Positions 1 through 8,918 are shown, numbered from the stretch's first letter. The stretch: 64,000 bases of DNA from Timonella sp031979385 (GCA_031979385.1 DALZEF010000012.1:19612-83611), one strand, 5' to 3'. Notes: generated by a model from the sequence alone, not told the origin. Numbers and translations are program-made.

Positions 1-1
1 C

Positions 2-649
2 GCACTTGAGTACTCCGAGAACTTCGGCGGCCGGGATCGGGTCTATGCTTCAGCTCCGGGTGGTTTGCTCTCCAACGCACATGCCCTCGAGAAGGCTGGC
101 GTCAACCTCATCGTGTTCAATCCGAAGCAAGAGCCATTCGCGGTCACCCCGTCCACCCTCAAGCAGCTTGCCGAGGGATTCATTTCCTCGGGCGAGGGGC
201 AGATTGTTGGCGTGAACGCCCAGCCTGCACCGGAGCACGAACTCGATGAACTGGCATATCGTTCCCGCAAGAACGTGGACGATGTGAATGCGAAGGCCCA
301 ACTGTGGCTCACCACGATGCTGCTTCCCCACTGGTACTTCGTGCCCGTTGGCGAGGGTGAGGAAACTCGTCCATTCGCGGTCAAGGATGAGGGCGGTGCG
401 CGCGTACTTGCGTTCACCTCCCCGAAGCGAGCTGGCGAGTATGCCGAGATGCGCGCTCTGGGTAAACTCGAGGCGGTTATTCAGATGACCCCGCAGGAGT
501 CCGTGGATGCCTTCACGATGGAGGGTTCCGCTGCGGTGAGTATCCAGTTCGATCCGCAGCACGGTTCGTACTATTCCTCGATTGAGCAACTTCAGGGAAT
601 GCTGGAAGCATCTATGGCCATCGCTGCCCAGCAGAAGAGCTCACGCTAG
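2..649 (+). CDS. SseB-like conserved hypothetical protein (5' end outside window)
   Basis: The reading frame is open to the left edge and stops at 647-649, so only the last 215 codons are visible. A TTG at 65 could serve as a start, but the frame upstream of it reads as coding sequence, so I treat the gene as truncated. The second half contains a stretch resembling the SseB N-terminal domain: HWYFVPVGEGEE, then PFAVKDEGG and LAFTSPKRAGEYAEM, the usual pattern of strand, polar loop and an FTSPERA-like motif. No signal peptide or membrane segment is visible in this part. The biochemical role of SseB-fold proteins in actinobacteria is not established, so no function is proposed. Coding status is secure and the family assignment is tentative. 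Confidence 0.6.
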   Translation, partial: ALEYSENFGGRDRVYASAPGGLLSNAHALEKAGVNLIVFNPKQEPFAVTPSTLKQLAEGFISSGEGQIVGVNAQPAPEHELDELAYRSRKNVDDVNAKAQLWLTTMLLPHWYFVPVGEGEETRPFAVKDEGGARVLAFTSPKRAGEYAEMRALGKLEAVIQMTPQESVDAFTMEGSAAVSIQFDPQHGSYYSSIEQLQGMLEASMAIAAQQKSSR

Positions 650-674
650 TTTTTGCGTGGCAGGCAGATCATCT

Positions 675-741
675 CGATGGGGCGAAAACGGTCCGGCTGC
701 GTACCCCAACTATGCGCATCCAGACGATTTTCGCCCCATCG
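675..741. terminator. Candidate bidirectional terminator hairpin
   Basis: Arms 675-690 (cgatggggcgaaaacg) and 726-741 (gattttcgccccatcg) are near-perfect reverse complements separated by about 35 nt. The site lies between the stop codons of the convergent SseB-like and MCP genes, where a shared terminator is expected. The long loop lowers confidence. Confidence 0.45.
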
Positions 742-794
742 GTTGTGAGCCTGGGTTTTTGGCTGGAACGATCCGACGACGTGAGTGCTGGGTT

Positions 795-1778
795 TTAGTG
801 CCTGCGGTTGAGTTCGCTGAGGAACTGGTGCACCTGGGCATCGAGTTGTTGAGCGATGTCGGAGAGGACCAGTCCGCTTTCCTCGCTTGAGTAACCATCG
901 CCGATTGTGCGCGCTGCGAGTTCCGCAACCGCGGTGTTCATGTGTTCAATGCCGTCATCGATACTGGTGAGCGACTCCCCCACCTCGGCGATCGTGGCTT
1001 GGGATTCGCCGAGTTGCTCCGCGATCTGCACTGAGGCGACTGCTGTTTGATCGGAGAGTCGCTTGACCTCATCGGCCACAACAGCGAAGCCCTTGCCAGC
1101 CTCACCCACGCGGGCTGCCTCGATCATCGCGTTGAGTGCAAGCAACCTAGTCTGCTTGGCCACAGCGGAAATCATCCCGATGACCTCATGCATGGTGGCC
1201 GACTGCCGGGAGAGATGCTCCATGGACTCGTGCGCGGTTCCCGCACGTTCCACCACGACCGACGTGTCCTTGCGCAGGGTTTCGACGTTCTCGGCGAGGG
1301 TCCGGGCGCTTTCGCCAACGCGGGTGGACATGCCAAGAACTTCTCGTTCAAACCCTTCAACGAGTCCTGTCCGTATCGCATCGATTTTTGCAAGCGACTG
1401 CGCGTTTTCCTCAAGGTGGGCACGGACCTGGTCGATGTTCTTCGCCTGCCGCGAGAGTTCTCCGCGGAGACCGGTCTCAAGGAAGCGGCGTTCAAACTTT
1501 CCATCGACTGCGCTCAACAGCGCTGCCGCGGCCTCGCGGACGAATCCATCGGACATGTCGAGGTAGTGGTTTATGTGATTGCGGGTCTGTTCGATGATGG
1601 GATACTCGTGCATCCCGGGGCTCGCCTGCACTCGAGTCTCAAGCTCACCGTTGGCAAGATCTCTTGCGGCAGCCGCGAGCGCCGCGTAGCCGACCTTGTA
1701 GGCCGCTAGTTCCGCATGCAACTGCGCCTCACGTGATGCGGCGCGGGATCGGGTGAACCGTTTATTGGTGTCTACCAT
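795..1778 (-). CDS. Soluble methyl-accepting chemotaxis-type signalling protein
   Basis: 327 aa. No transmembrane helix or HAMP pattern is apparent, so the protein should be cytosolic. The C-terminal half has the MCP signalling tip: QTRLLALNAMIEAARVGEAG followed by KGFAVVADEVKRLSDQT, the hairpin that contacts CheW/CheA. The N-terminal half is predicted helical with regular heptads. I chose the ATG at 1778 because it follows GGAGGA at a good distance and overlaps the stop of the upstream PAS gene (TGATG); a start at 1808 would lie deep inside that gene. Translational coupling to a separate PAS protein resembles an Aer receptor split into two polypeptides, which is inference. No flagellar, CheA or CheW genes are in the window, so the output could be chemotaxis or another response. 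Confidence 0.85.
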   Translation of the reverse strand: MVDTNKRFTRSRAASREAQLHAELAAYKVGYAALAAAARDLANGELETRVQASPGMHEYPIIEQTRNHINHYLDMSDGFVREAAAALLSAVDGKFERRFLETGLRGELSRQAKNIDQVRAHLEENAQSLAKIDAIRTGLVEGFEREVLGMSTRVGESARTLAENVETLRKDTSVVVERAGTAHESMEHLSRQSATMHEVIGMISAVAKQTRLLALNAMIEAARVGEAGKGFAVVADEVKRLSDQTAVASVQIAEQLGESQATIAEVGESLTSIDDGIEHMNTAVAELAARTIGDGYSSEESGLVLSDIAQQLDAQVHQFLSELNRRH

Positions 1779-2308
1779 CAGTGGTCCTCCACGATTCGCC
1801 AGATCCATTGGCTGTAGGTGAGATCCTGTTCGGCGAGAAGTGCACGGAGGTGCGCGGAGGATGCCTCAGCTCTGGCCCGCCCGGTGAGACCGGTTTCCGC
1901 TGCTCGCATCTGTGCGTAGACCGGTTCGATCTGAGCGATTGCGCCTCGTGGGGCGCTACGGCGCATTGAGTGATAGCCCACGTGTTTTCCGTGTTTGTCG
2001 TAGGAGGGTGTCACGTGTGCGAGTACCCAGTAGTGGGCGCCGTCGAGCGCCAGGTTCTTGACGTAGGCGAACAGCTCTTGCCTGTTGCTGATTGAGTCCC
2101 AGAGCAGTTTGTAGATCCCCGCAGGCATGTCCGGGTGCCGGATGAAGTTATGTGGACTGCCCAGTGCCTGTTCCTCGGCAACGGCGGAGATGTTCAAGAA
2201 GACCTCGTTGGTGTAGGTCAGGTGACCTTTCAGATCGGTTTTGGTCACGATGATGTCCTCTTGGGACAGCATTCGTTCAACCCCCGTGGACTTTACCGCA
2301 AGCGTCAT
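1778..2308 (-). CDS. PAS-domain (Aer-like) redox/energy sensor protein
   Basis: 176 aa, one PAS domain over about residues 15-125. The pattern closely follows the Aer PAS domain: IVTKTDLKGHLTYTNEVF, then PHNFIRHPDMPAGIYKLLW, then GAHYWVLAHVTPSYDKHG and GYHSMRR. In Aer this domain binds FAD and reports redox state; FAD binding here is inferred from similarity. The remaining 50 residues are helical and there is no membrane anchor. It is translationally coupled to the downstream soluble MCP protein through a TGATG overlap, so the two very probably act together. The gene starts at ATG 2308 and is divergent from mycothiol synthase. Confidence 0.85.
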   Translation of the reverse strand: MTLAVKSTGVERMLSQEDIIVTKTDLKGHLTYTNEVFLNISAVAEEQALGSPHNFIRHPDMPAGIYKLLWDSISNRQELFAYVKNLALDGAHYWVLAHVTPSYDKHGKHVGYHSMRRSAPRGAIAQIEPVYAQMRAAETGLTGRARAEASSAHLRALLAEQDLTYSQWIWRIVEDH

Positions 2309-2643
2309 TGCCCGCCCTCCCCCCTTCTTTTACTACGACTATCACTCAATATGTACGTCCAACCGGTTTGCGTCATTACCGTTTACTGATAGTTTCTTCT
2401 GATCCCACATTCTGGAAAACAAGTCCCATAAAACGTTCTCCCTGTTCCCGCTCAGATGGAGGGTTTTAGTGCTGCGTTGGGAATAAATTCAGGCATACGG
2501 TGCGACGTAATGTGGTGTCCCTGAAAACAATCCAGGCTGTCATATGGCACGCCTATCTCGATGTAAATACTGCTTTACCGCGCCTCACCGCTCTACACGC
2601 CCCTCCGCCTGCACGGACGCTCTGGTGCCGAGGAGGTGAAATC

Positions 2644-3675
2644 TTGGCAATAGTCCTCTACCCTTTGAGAACGCTGGCCAGCCGTGATGCAATCAAGAGC
2701 ATGGAAACCCGACTCCTCACTGCCGTGGGCCCCATCAGCGAGCAGACCGCGCAGGCGGTCCATGAGTTGGTGCGATTATGCACTGACAAAACCGGAGTCG
2801 CCCCGATCTCCGAACAGCCTCTCCTGTGGCTCCATGATCCACGGGCACACGTCGCTCACATCGTCGCGACCAGGGATAACGCACTCGTTGCCTATGCCCA
2901 GGCCGATCTCTCCGATCCCACGGAGATCACGATCGAACTCGCGGTTCACCCTGACCTGACCGATCTGGTGCTTGAACGCCGTCTCCTTGAGGCGGGCGCA
3001 TACGTCGCCGATGAGAATGCCTCCGCCTACTCCGTGTGGATACACGGCCCGTACAACGACTACATCCAACTCTTCGAGGAAAACGGGTTCTCGGTTGTCC
3101 GGTCAATTTCGCGCCGCGCGGCGCCGCTGCAGATTGTCGACGATACCCCAGACCCGGCAACCCCAGCCGACCCAGCACACAACGTGGGGTTTGGTCGGCA
3201 CGCGGCCGACTCGTCGGCGAACAGGCACGGCATCCGCGCTTTCCAGCCTGGCATTGATGACGAGGCATGGGTGCGGGCAAATGCCGAGGCCTTTGCCTGG
3301 CACCCTGAACAGGGCAGACTGACCCTGCACGACCTGCATGCACGTATGCACGAACCGTGGTTTGACGCCGCCTTGTTCCTCGTGGCTCCCAGTGAAACCC
3401 GTCCCGGCGAACTCGATGGATTTTCGTGGCTCAAGGTGCCGGAAGGCGCAACGAGCGGGGAGATCTACGCCCTCGCGACGGTCCCGGAGGCTCGCGGACG
3501 GGGACTCGGCCGCGAACTGCTCACCCACAGTCTCGAACTGCTGCACGCTCGCGGACTCGGCCGGGTTGATCTGTACGTAGAGACCACCAACGACAGGGCG
3601 CTTGCACTCTACGATTCGTTTGGATTCGAGCAGATTGAGTTGCATTCAAAGATGACTCGGCCACCGCGCGTGTAA
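2644..3675 (+). CDS. mshD: Mycothiol synthase MshD (tandem GNAT acetyltransferase)
   Basis: 343 aa. MshD acetylates Cys-GlcN-Ins with acetyl-CoA, the last step in making mycothiol, the main thiol of actinobacteria. Two GNAT domains are visible: a degenerate N-terminal one and a C-terminal one with the acetyl-CoA loop motif VPEARGRGLGRELL and a typical ALALYDSFGFEQ end. The inner stretch AFAWHPEQGRLTLHDL plus EPWFDAALFLV is the MshD signature. The start is TTG 2644, because AGGAGGTGA at 2631-2639 is an excellent ribosome binding site 7 nt upstream; in-frame GTG 2500 would add about 48 residues that do not look like the family. Length fits MshD (about 300-340). ppk follows after 86 bp. Confidence 0.92.
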   Translation: MAIVLYPLRTLASRDAIKSMETRLLTAVGPISEQTAQAVHELVRLCTDKTGVAPISEQPLLWLHDPRAHVAHIVATRDNALVAYAQADLSDPTEITIELAVHPDLTDLVLERRLLEAGAYVADENASAYSVWIHGPYNDYIQLFEENGFSVVRSISRRAAPLQIVDDTPDPATPADPAHNVGFGRHAADSSANRHGIRAFQPGIDDEAWVRANAEAFAWHPEQGRLTLHDLHARMHEPWFDAALFLVAPSETRPGELDGFSWLKVPEGATSGEIYALATVPEARGRGLGRELLTHSLELLHARGLGRVDLYVETTNDRALALYDSFGFEQIELHSKMTRPPRV

Positions 3676-3677
3676 TA

Positions 3678-3699
3678 CTCGGGTGAACAACAGGAAAAC
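3678..3699 (-). promoter_or_regulatory. Candidate PHO box (two 11-bp direct repeats)
   Basis: Read on the minus strand the site is GTTTTCCTGTT followed directly by GTTCACCCGAG. The second unit matches the streptomycete PhoP half-site pattern (G-G/T-TCA-Y-Y-Y-R-G/C-G) almost fully; the first is degenerate. It lies 60-80 bp upstream of ppk. Binding by a PhoP orthologue is inference. Confidence 0.4.
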
Positions 3700-3710
3700 T
3701 TAAGTACATT

Positions 3711-3725
3711 GGTGACGGCGTCACC
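3711..3725. promoter_or_regulatory. Perfect inverted repeat upstream of ppk
   Basis: GGTGAC-GGC-GTCACC is a 6-bp perfect palindrome with a 3-bp spacer, 36 bp before the ppk start. It is compatible with a dimeric regulator site. The cognate protein is unknown. Confidence 0.3.
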
Positions 3726-3761
3726 TGCCCCAACCAGCCCATGAGATGGCACCATTGAGAT

Positions 3762-6071
3762 ATGACAGCAAGCAATGACACCGCCGACCAGGCAGCCGGT
3801 TCACACCCTAGCGAGCAGGGTGAGCTACCGACCTCGCAAGAGCTCGCCGAGTACATCGCGGAGCACATTGCCGAGGTAGACCACACATCTGCTCCACTCG
3901 ACCTCACGGAACTGCCGGATGACCGGTTTGCCGACCGCGAGTTGTCGTGGCTGTCGTTCAATGAACGTGTATTGAGTCTCGCCGAGGACCCCCATCTTCC
4001 GCTCTTGGAGCGGGTCCGGTTCGCGGCGATCTTCGCGTCAAACCTCGATGAGTACTTCATGGTCCGTGTCGCTGGCCTCAAGCGCCGTATCGCAACCGGT
4101 CTTGCTGTCACGTCCGCATCGGGTATGAGTCCACGCCAGACCCTCGACGCGATTTCGGCCCGGGCGCACGAGCTGATGGACCGTCACGCAGGACTGTTCG
4201 AGCAAACCCTGACTCCGGCGCTCGCCGAGGAGGGCGTCACGATCGTGCGGTGGGATGAACTGTCCTCCCAGGAGAAGGACCGTCTGCACAAGTTCTTCCG
4301 CAAGCGAATCTTCCCAGTGCTGACCCCTCTCGCGGTTGACCCTGCACACCCGTTCCCCTACATTTCTGGTTTGTCGCTCAACCTCGCGATCATGCTCACG
4401 AACCCGGCAACGGGCAAGGAGCACTTCGCGCGCGTCAAGGTTCCACCGCTGCTACCACGCTTCATCGCAGTCGATGCCAAAGGCCGCCCAAGCGCACCGG
4501 ACACCCAGTCCCTCGAAAAGGGTGCCACCTCATTCGTGCCACTCGAGGACATCATCGCCCACCACTTGGATTACCTGTTCCCCGGCATGGAGATCAGCGA
4601 GTATCACACGTTCCGCGTAACCCGCAACGAGGATGTCGAGGTTGAGGAGGACGACGCGGAGAACCTGCTCAAGGCGATGGAGAAGGAACTGCTGCGCCGT
4701 AAGTTCGGACCTCCTGTCCGCCTCGAACTCGCACAGGGCATCTCCAGTCGCATCCGACGCCTGCTCGTGCGTGAACTCGGCGTCACAGAGGATGAGGTGT
4801 ATACGCTACCCGCACCACTCGACCTGACGGGTCTGAACCTGATCGCAGACCTCGACCGGGCAGACCTGCACTACAAGGCCTTCGTCCCCACGACGAACCG
4901 CCTCCTCGCCGAGGTCGAGAGTGCCACGCCAAGCGACATCTTCGAGGCGATCCGCCGCAACGATGTCATGCTGCATCACCCCTATGATTCGTTCTCGACC
5001 TCGGTTCAGACCTTCCTCGAGCAGGCTGCCGCTGACCCGAACGTGCTTGCGATCAAGCAGACGCTGTACCGAACCTCCGGTGATTCCCCGATCGTGGATG
5101 CGCTGATCGACGCGGCTGAGGCGGGCAAGCAGGTACTCGCGCTCGTGGAGATCAAGGCACGCTTCGACGAGCAGAACAACATCTCGTGGGCACGCAAGCT
5201 CGAACAGGCTGGCGTGCACGTGGTCTACGGAATCGTCGGACTCAAAACACACTGCAAGCTCTCACTTGTCGTACGCCAGGAACCAGATGGACTGCGCCGT
5301 TACTGCCACGTGGGAACCGGAAACTACAACCCCAAGACCGCGCGCCTATACACCGACCTTGGGCTGCTCACCTGCGATCCAGATGTCGGTCAGGACCTCA
5401 CTAGGCTGTTCAACCAGTTATCCGGGTATGCGCCGCAGTCCCAGTTCCACCGGTTGCTCGTTGCCCCACGCACCGTGCGCACGGGTCTCATCGCCCGCAT
5501 CGACCGGGAGGCGGAGGCCGCACGCCGTGGTCTGCCAGCGTGGGTCAAAATCAAGGTCAACTCGATCGTGGACGAGCAGACCATCGATGCGCTCTACCGT
5601 GCGTCGCAGGCAGGCGTGCAGATCGATCTGATCGTTCGCGGTATCTGCGCGGTGCGCCCAGGAGTCCCAGGACTCTCCGAGAACATCCGAGTGCGCTCAA
5701 TTCTGGGCCGATACCTCGAACACTCCCGTATCTTCGCGTTCGCCAACTCGTTGGTGCGTAACGGCGAGGAGGAATACGTTCTCAAGGGCTCCGCAAGGAT
5801 TGAGGACCAGCCAGACGTGTTCATCGGCTCTGCTGACCTCATGCATCGCAACCTGATCCGCCGGGTGGAGGCACTCGTCTCGATCAGCGATGAATCCCAG
5901 ATCCAGAACCTCATCAAACTACTCGATATCTCGATGTCCGACGAGGTGGCCACATTCCACCTGCATCCGGATGACACGTGGACGCGCGAGCACCTCGATG
6001 CCGAAGGTAACCCCAAACTCGACCTGCAACAAGAGTTGATCAACCGTCAGCGCAAGCGCCTGTCGCTCTAG
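3762..6071 (+). CDS. ppk1: Polyphosphate kinase 1
   Basis: 769 aa. PPK1 reversibly transfers the gamma-phosphate of ATP to long-chain polyphosphate. The N-terminal domain starts after an acidic, low-complexity extension of about 50 residues at DRFADRELSWLSFNERVL and continues with FAAIFASNLDEYFMVRVAGLKRR. The autophosphorylated histidine is in RYCHVGTGNYNPKTARLYTD (His about 516), and the second HKD-like motif is FIGSADLMHRNLIRRVE. Length is within the actinobacterial PPK1 range. It lies 7 bp upstream of a Nudix/phosphatase gene and faces a PiT phosphate transporter, the usual actinobacterial ppk-mutT1 pairing. A PHO-box-like repeat lies upstream. Confidence 0.97.
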   Translation: MTASNDTADQAAGSHPSEQGELPTSQELAEYIAEHIAEVDHTSAPLDLTELPDDRFADRELSWLSFNERVLSLAEDPHLPLLERVRFAAIFASNLDEYFMVRVAGLKRRIATGLAVTSASGMSPRQTLDAISARAHELMDRHAGLFEQTLTPALAEEGVTIVRWDELSSQEKDRLHKFFRKRIFPVLTPLAVDPAHPFPYISGLSLNLAIMLTNPATGKEHFARVKVPPLLPRFIAVDAKGRPSAPDTQSLEKGATSFVPLEDIIAHHLDYLFPGMEISEYHTFRVTRNEDVEVEEDDAENLLKAMEKELLRRKFGPPVRLELAQGISSRIRRLLVRELGVTEDEVYTLPAPLDLTGLNLIADLDRADLHYKAFVPTTNRLLAEVESATPSDIFEAIRRNDVMLHHPYDSFSTSVQTFLEQAAADPNVLAIKQTLYRTSGDSPIVDALIDAAEAGKQVLALVEIKARFDEQNNISWARKLEQAGVHVVYGIVGLKTHCKLSLVVRQEPDGLRRYCHVGTGNYNPKTARLYTDLGLLTCDPDVGQDLTRLFNQLSGYAPQSQFHRLLVAPRTVRTGLIARIDREAEAARRGLPAWVKIKVNSIVDEQTIDALYRASQAGVQIDLIVRGICAVRPGVPGLSENIRVRSILGRYLEHSRIFAFANSLVRNGEEEYVLKGSARIEDQPDVFIGSADLMHRNLIRRVEALVSISDESQIQNLIKLLDISMSDEVATFHLHPDDTWTREHLDAEGNPKLDLQQELINRQRKRLSL

Positions 6072-6078
6072 GAGCACG

Positions 6079-7128
6079 TTGAGTATCGATCCACCAAAGA
6101 AAAAAGTTCAGGGCGGCAGGGTCCACGGCACGACCGGTGTCGCGAGTCCTGCCCTTGAGAACACACCCGTCATCGAATGTGCGGGGGCCCTCGTGTGGCG
6201 GGTGCGCGACGGAGAACTCCAGGTTCTCCTGATCCACCGCCCCAAGTACAACGACTGGTCGTGGCCAAAGGGAAAGGTCGATCCCGGTGAGACTCTCGCT
6301 GCTGCCGCAGTGCGGGAGACCAAGGAGGAGACCGGAAAGTACGTGGCCCTTGGTATCGCACTTCCCGGGCTCCAGTACATCACCCCTGAAGGCGCTTTGA
6401 AGCGGGTGCACTACTGGGCGGCTTCCGTCATCAAGAAATCCGATGCTTCGGTAACCGCTCGCGCTCCGGTTGCGGAGGTTGACGCATCCGAGGTCGATGA
6501 AACCAAGTGGATGAGCGTCGAGGACGCTGCGAAGAAGCTGACGAGGGAAGCCGACCGCGCACCTCTTGCCGCGTTGGCGAAGGCCTACGGTCAGGGCGAT
6601 CTCGACACCCGTGTGCTCGCTATCGTCCGGCATGGCAAGGCCCTGGCCCGCTCTCAATGGCAGGGCGGAGAGGCGAACCGGCCACTGACGCCGCTCGGAG
6701 TGGCGCAGGCCAGCGCGCTCGTGCCCGTACTCGCTGCGTTCGGGATCGGGAGGATCGTGACGAGCGAGTGGCTGCGTTGCGCTGACACGATCGCCCCCTA
6801 CGTGCGGGCCGCGGGGGTGCTCAGCACGGAGTCTGACCTGTTCACGGAGGCCGCTCATGAACGCAACCCCAAGGCGGTGACCGCTGCGCTCACCAGGTTG
6901 ATTCAGGCTGATTCGTCGAGTGTTCTGTGTAGTCACAGGCCTGTTCTACCCACGATATTCAAGACGATGGCCAAGGCCACTCCGAGTTCCACGGTGCGTA
7001 GCGCCTATCCCTCGTCGGACCCGTATCTATCCCCTGGGGAGATTCTGCTCGCGCATGTCGCCCCCGGTGAAGACCTCGCCGACGCGCGGATCGTCGGTGT
7101 GGAGTTGGTGCGGCCAGCGATCCACTGA
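6079..7128 (+). CDS. Nudix hydrolase fused to a histidine phosphatase domain (MutT1-like)
   Basis: 349 aa. The N-terminal Nudix domain has the box beginning GKVDPGET at about residue 65 and ending RETKEETG at about residue 86. A C-terminal histidine phosphatase domain begins at IVRHGKA (RHG about 184-186) and carries CSHRPVLPT, the second catalytic His region. Mycobacterial MutT1 has this fusion and hydrolyses 8-oxo-(d)GTP and diadenosine polyphosphates; the same activities are inferred here. The start is TTG 6079, with AGGAG at 6070-6074 and only 7 bp after the ppk1 stop, so the two genes are one operon. A strong hairpin terminator follows at 7171-7217. Confidence 0.9.
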   Translation: MSIDPPKKKVQGGRVHGTTGVASPALENTPVIECAGALVWRVRDGELQVLLIHRPKYNDWSWPKGKVDPGETLAAAAVRETKEETGKYVALGIALPGLQYITPEGALKRVHYWAASVIKKSDASVTARAPVAEVDASEVDETKWMSVEDAAKKLTREADRAPLAALAKAYGQGDLDTRVLAIVRHGKALARSQWQGGEANRPLTPLGVAQASALVPVLAAFGIGRIVTSEWLRCADTIAPYVRAAGVLSTESDLFTEAAHERNPKAVTAALTRLIQADSSSVLCSHRPVLPTIFKTMAKATPSSTVRSAYPSSDPYLSPGEILLAHVAPGEDLADARIVGVELVRPAIH

Positions 7129-7170
7129 TGGGCTATCAAAACTCGTGTGGGTCCACACATGAAACGGGCC

Positions 7171-7217
7171 AAGCACAATGGCTCCGAACCCTTACCGGGT
7201 TCGGAGCCATTGTGCTT
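7171..7217. terminator. Bidirectional terminator between mutT1-like gene and pit
   Basis: A perfect 21-bp stem (7171-7191 with 7197-7217) closes a 5-nt loop between the convergent stops of the Nudix/phosphatase and pit genes. Weak A/T tracts flank it on both sides. Confidence 0.85.
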
Positions 7218-7234
7218 GCCGTGGAAAGCAGGCG

Positions 7235-8257
7235 TTACAGGCCGAGCACTACATGCAGGACCTCGTACATGATCCAGCCGACCAGTGCGGCGGCCGGTAG
7301 CGTGAGTACCCACGCGACCACAATCGACTTGGCGACGCCCCAACGCACTGCGGACAGCCGCTTGGTTGCGCCCACACCCATGATCGCCGTGGTCACGGTG
7401 TGCGTGGTCGATACCGGTGCGTGCAGCCCCATCGCCATGACGTACAGGACAACGGCGGACACCGATTCGGCGACAAACCCACGTGGTGGGTCCACCTCAA
7501 TGATCTTGCGGCCAAGCGTACGCATGATGCGGCCACCACCGGCTGCCGTTCCCAGCGAGATGGCTGCTGCGGCGGAGAATTTGATCCACAGGGGAATTCC
7601 CTCATCCTGATGGGCCCAACCAACGGTGTAGGCAGCCATGAAGATGACACCCATGGTCTTCTGGGCGTCTTGCAGGCCGTGGCCAAGGGCAAGCGCGGCG
7701 GCCGATGCGGTCTGTGCCAGACGGAAGCGGCGGTTGGTCTTGGACGGCGCCGCCTTGCGGAGCAACCACAGGACCGCGCACATGATCAGGTAGGCACCAC
7801 CGAAACCGATCAGTGGGGACAAGAACATGGGGATGACCACCTTGTCGGTCACGTTGCCCCACTGCACCGAAGCGGCACCGGCAATACCCGCACCGACCAG
7901 ACCACCAATGAGTGCGTGGGTTGACGAGGACGGCAGCCCAAACCACCAGGTGATCATGTTCCACGTGATGGCACCGATGAGAGCCGCAACTACGATCACG
8001 AGGGCATGATGGTTCGTTCCCTCAGCGGCTGTCAGTTCATCGAGCCGCACAATGTCTTTGGCGATCGTGTTGGCGACGGTCGTACCGAGAAGAGCACCCA
8101 CAAAGTTCAGCACCGCTGCCATGCCGAGTGCGATCTTCGGGGTGAGCGCGCGCGTGGACACCGAGGTGGCAATCGCGTTCGCAGCATCATGGAAGCCGTT
8201 GGTAAAGTCGAAACTCAAAGCGAGCACAACAACGGCTATGGCAAGAGCGATTTCCAC
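7235..8257 (-). CDS. pit: Low-affinity inorganic phosphate transporter (PiT family)
   Basis: 340 aa polytopic membrane protein of the PiT family, which imports metal-phosphate with protons or cations. The family signature is near the N-terminus: FDFTNGFHDAANAIATSVST. The second half carries its repeat, including GHGLQDAQKTMGVI and HAPVSTTHTVTTAIMGVG. About ten hydrophobic segments are visible. The start is GTG 8257, only 5 bp after the DUF47 stop, so the two form one unit. PiT with a DUF47 partner is a conserved pair. The candidate PHO box upstream of the DUF47 gene would place both under phosphate control (inference). Confidence 0.95.
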   Translation of the reverse strand: MEIALAIAVVVLALSFDFTNGFHDAANAIATSVSTRALTPKIALGMAAVLNFVGALLGTTVANTIAKDIVRLDELTAAEGTNHHALVIVVAALIGAITWNMITWWFGLPSSSTHALIGGLVGAGIAGAASVQWGNVTDKVVIPMFLSPLIGFGGAYLIMCAVLWLLRKAAPSKTNRRFRLAQTASAAALALGHGLQDAQKTMGVIFMAAYTVGWAHQDEGIPLWIKFSAAAAISLGTAAGGGRIMRTLGRKIIEVDPPRGFVAESVSAVVLYVMAMGLHAPVSTTHTVTTAIMGVGATKRLSAVRWGVAKSIVVAWVLTLPAAALVGWIMYEVLHVVLGL

Positions 8258-8262
8258 CTGGC

Positions 8263-8883
8263 TCAGGACTCCTTGAGCGCGATGGTCTCGACCATGTTCG
8301 CCACGGTCTCAAACGCGTCCGCCCCACTCTCAAGTGTCTCCACGACCTCCTTGAGTTTCATGAGTTGGATGGGGTCGCTGATTTCGTCGAACATCTTGGC
8401 CAACAGTTTGCGGTGTAGTTTGTCTGCCTGGTTCTCTAGACGGTTGATCTCAACCCAGTACTCGTCCAAGTCCCGCATATCGGCCAAAAGCGGCATTGCC
8501 TCGGCAGTAAGTTCTGCGCAACGCTGCAAGATAGCAACTTGGTCAGAGACTCTGGGCGGCAACTCATCCAACTTGTACAAGATGATCAGATCGGATGCCT
8601 CTTCCATAAAGTCAAGGCAGTCGTCGAGCGCAGACGTCAGACCAGCGATGTCATCGCGATCAAGTGGCGTCACAAATGTGGAGGAGACCTTGCGCATGAT
8701 GGCGTGCGTAACGTCATCGGAGTTGTGTTCGGCCTCGCTGATGAGCTTGCCGATTGCTTTACGCTCGGAGCGAGATGCCCCTAGAAGTTCGCCGAGCAGG
8801 TTGGCTCCCGTGACCAAATGGGAGGCTTGCTCAGCCAACATGTCATAGAAAGAGGTGTCCCGCGGGGTCAGACGAAAACGCAC
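8263..8883 (-). CDS. DUF47 (PhoU-like) PiT accessory protein
   Basis: 206 aa, all-helical, no membrane segment. It matches the DUF47/PhoU-like family encoded next to PiT transporters, with characteristic stretches KLISEAEHNSDDVTHAIM, TPLDRDDIAGLTSALDDCLD and FMEEASDLIILYKL. These proteins are thought to regulate PiT activity; the mechanism is unsettled. The start is GTG 8883 with GGAG about 7 nt upstream. pit follows after 5 bp, so co-translation is likely. Confidence 0.92.
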   Translation of the reverse strand: MRFRLTPRDTSFYDMLAEQASHLVTGANLLGELLGASRSERKAIGKLISEAEHNSDDVTHAIMRKVSSTFVTPLDRDDIAGLTSALDDCLDFMEEASDLIILYKLDELPPRVSDQVAILQRCAELTAEAMPLLADMRDLDEYWVEINRLENQADKLHRKLLAKMFDEISDPIQLMKLKEVVETLESGADAFETVANMVETIALKES

Positions 8884-8896
8884 GGCGTGCTCCGTT

Positions 8897-8918
8897 ATCG
8901 AGTGAACTGATGGTTACC
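8897..8918 (-). promoter_or_regulatory. Candidate PHO box upstream of DUF47-pit
   Basis: On the minus strand GGTAACCATCA is followed directly by GTTCACTCGAT, two contiguous 11-bp units resembling PhoP half-sites; a third unit further upstream is degenerate. The site is only 14-35 bp from the GTG start, so it would overlap the promoter core. Together with the repeat before ppk1 it suggests a shared phosphate regulator (inference). Confidence 0.4.

Noticed and set aside
2500..2643. N-terminal extension of mycothiol synthase from GTG 2500
   Set aside because: The extension does not resemble the family and a near-ideal ribosome binding site precedes TTG 2644.
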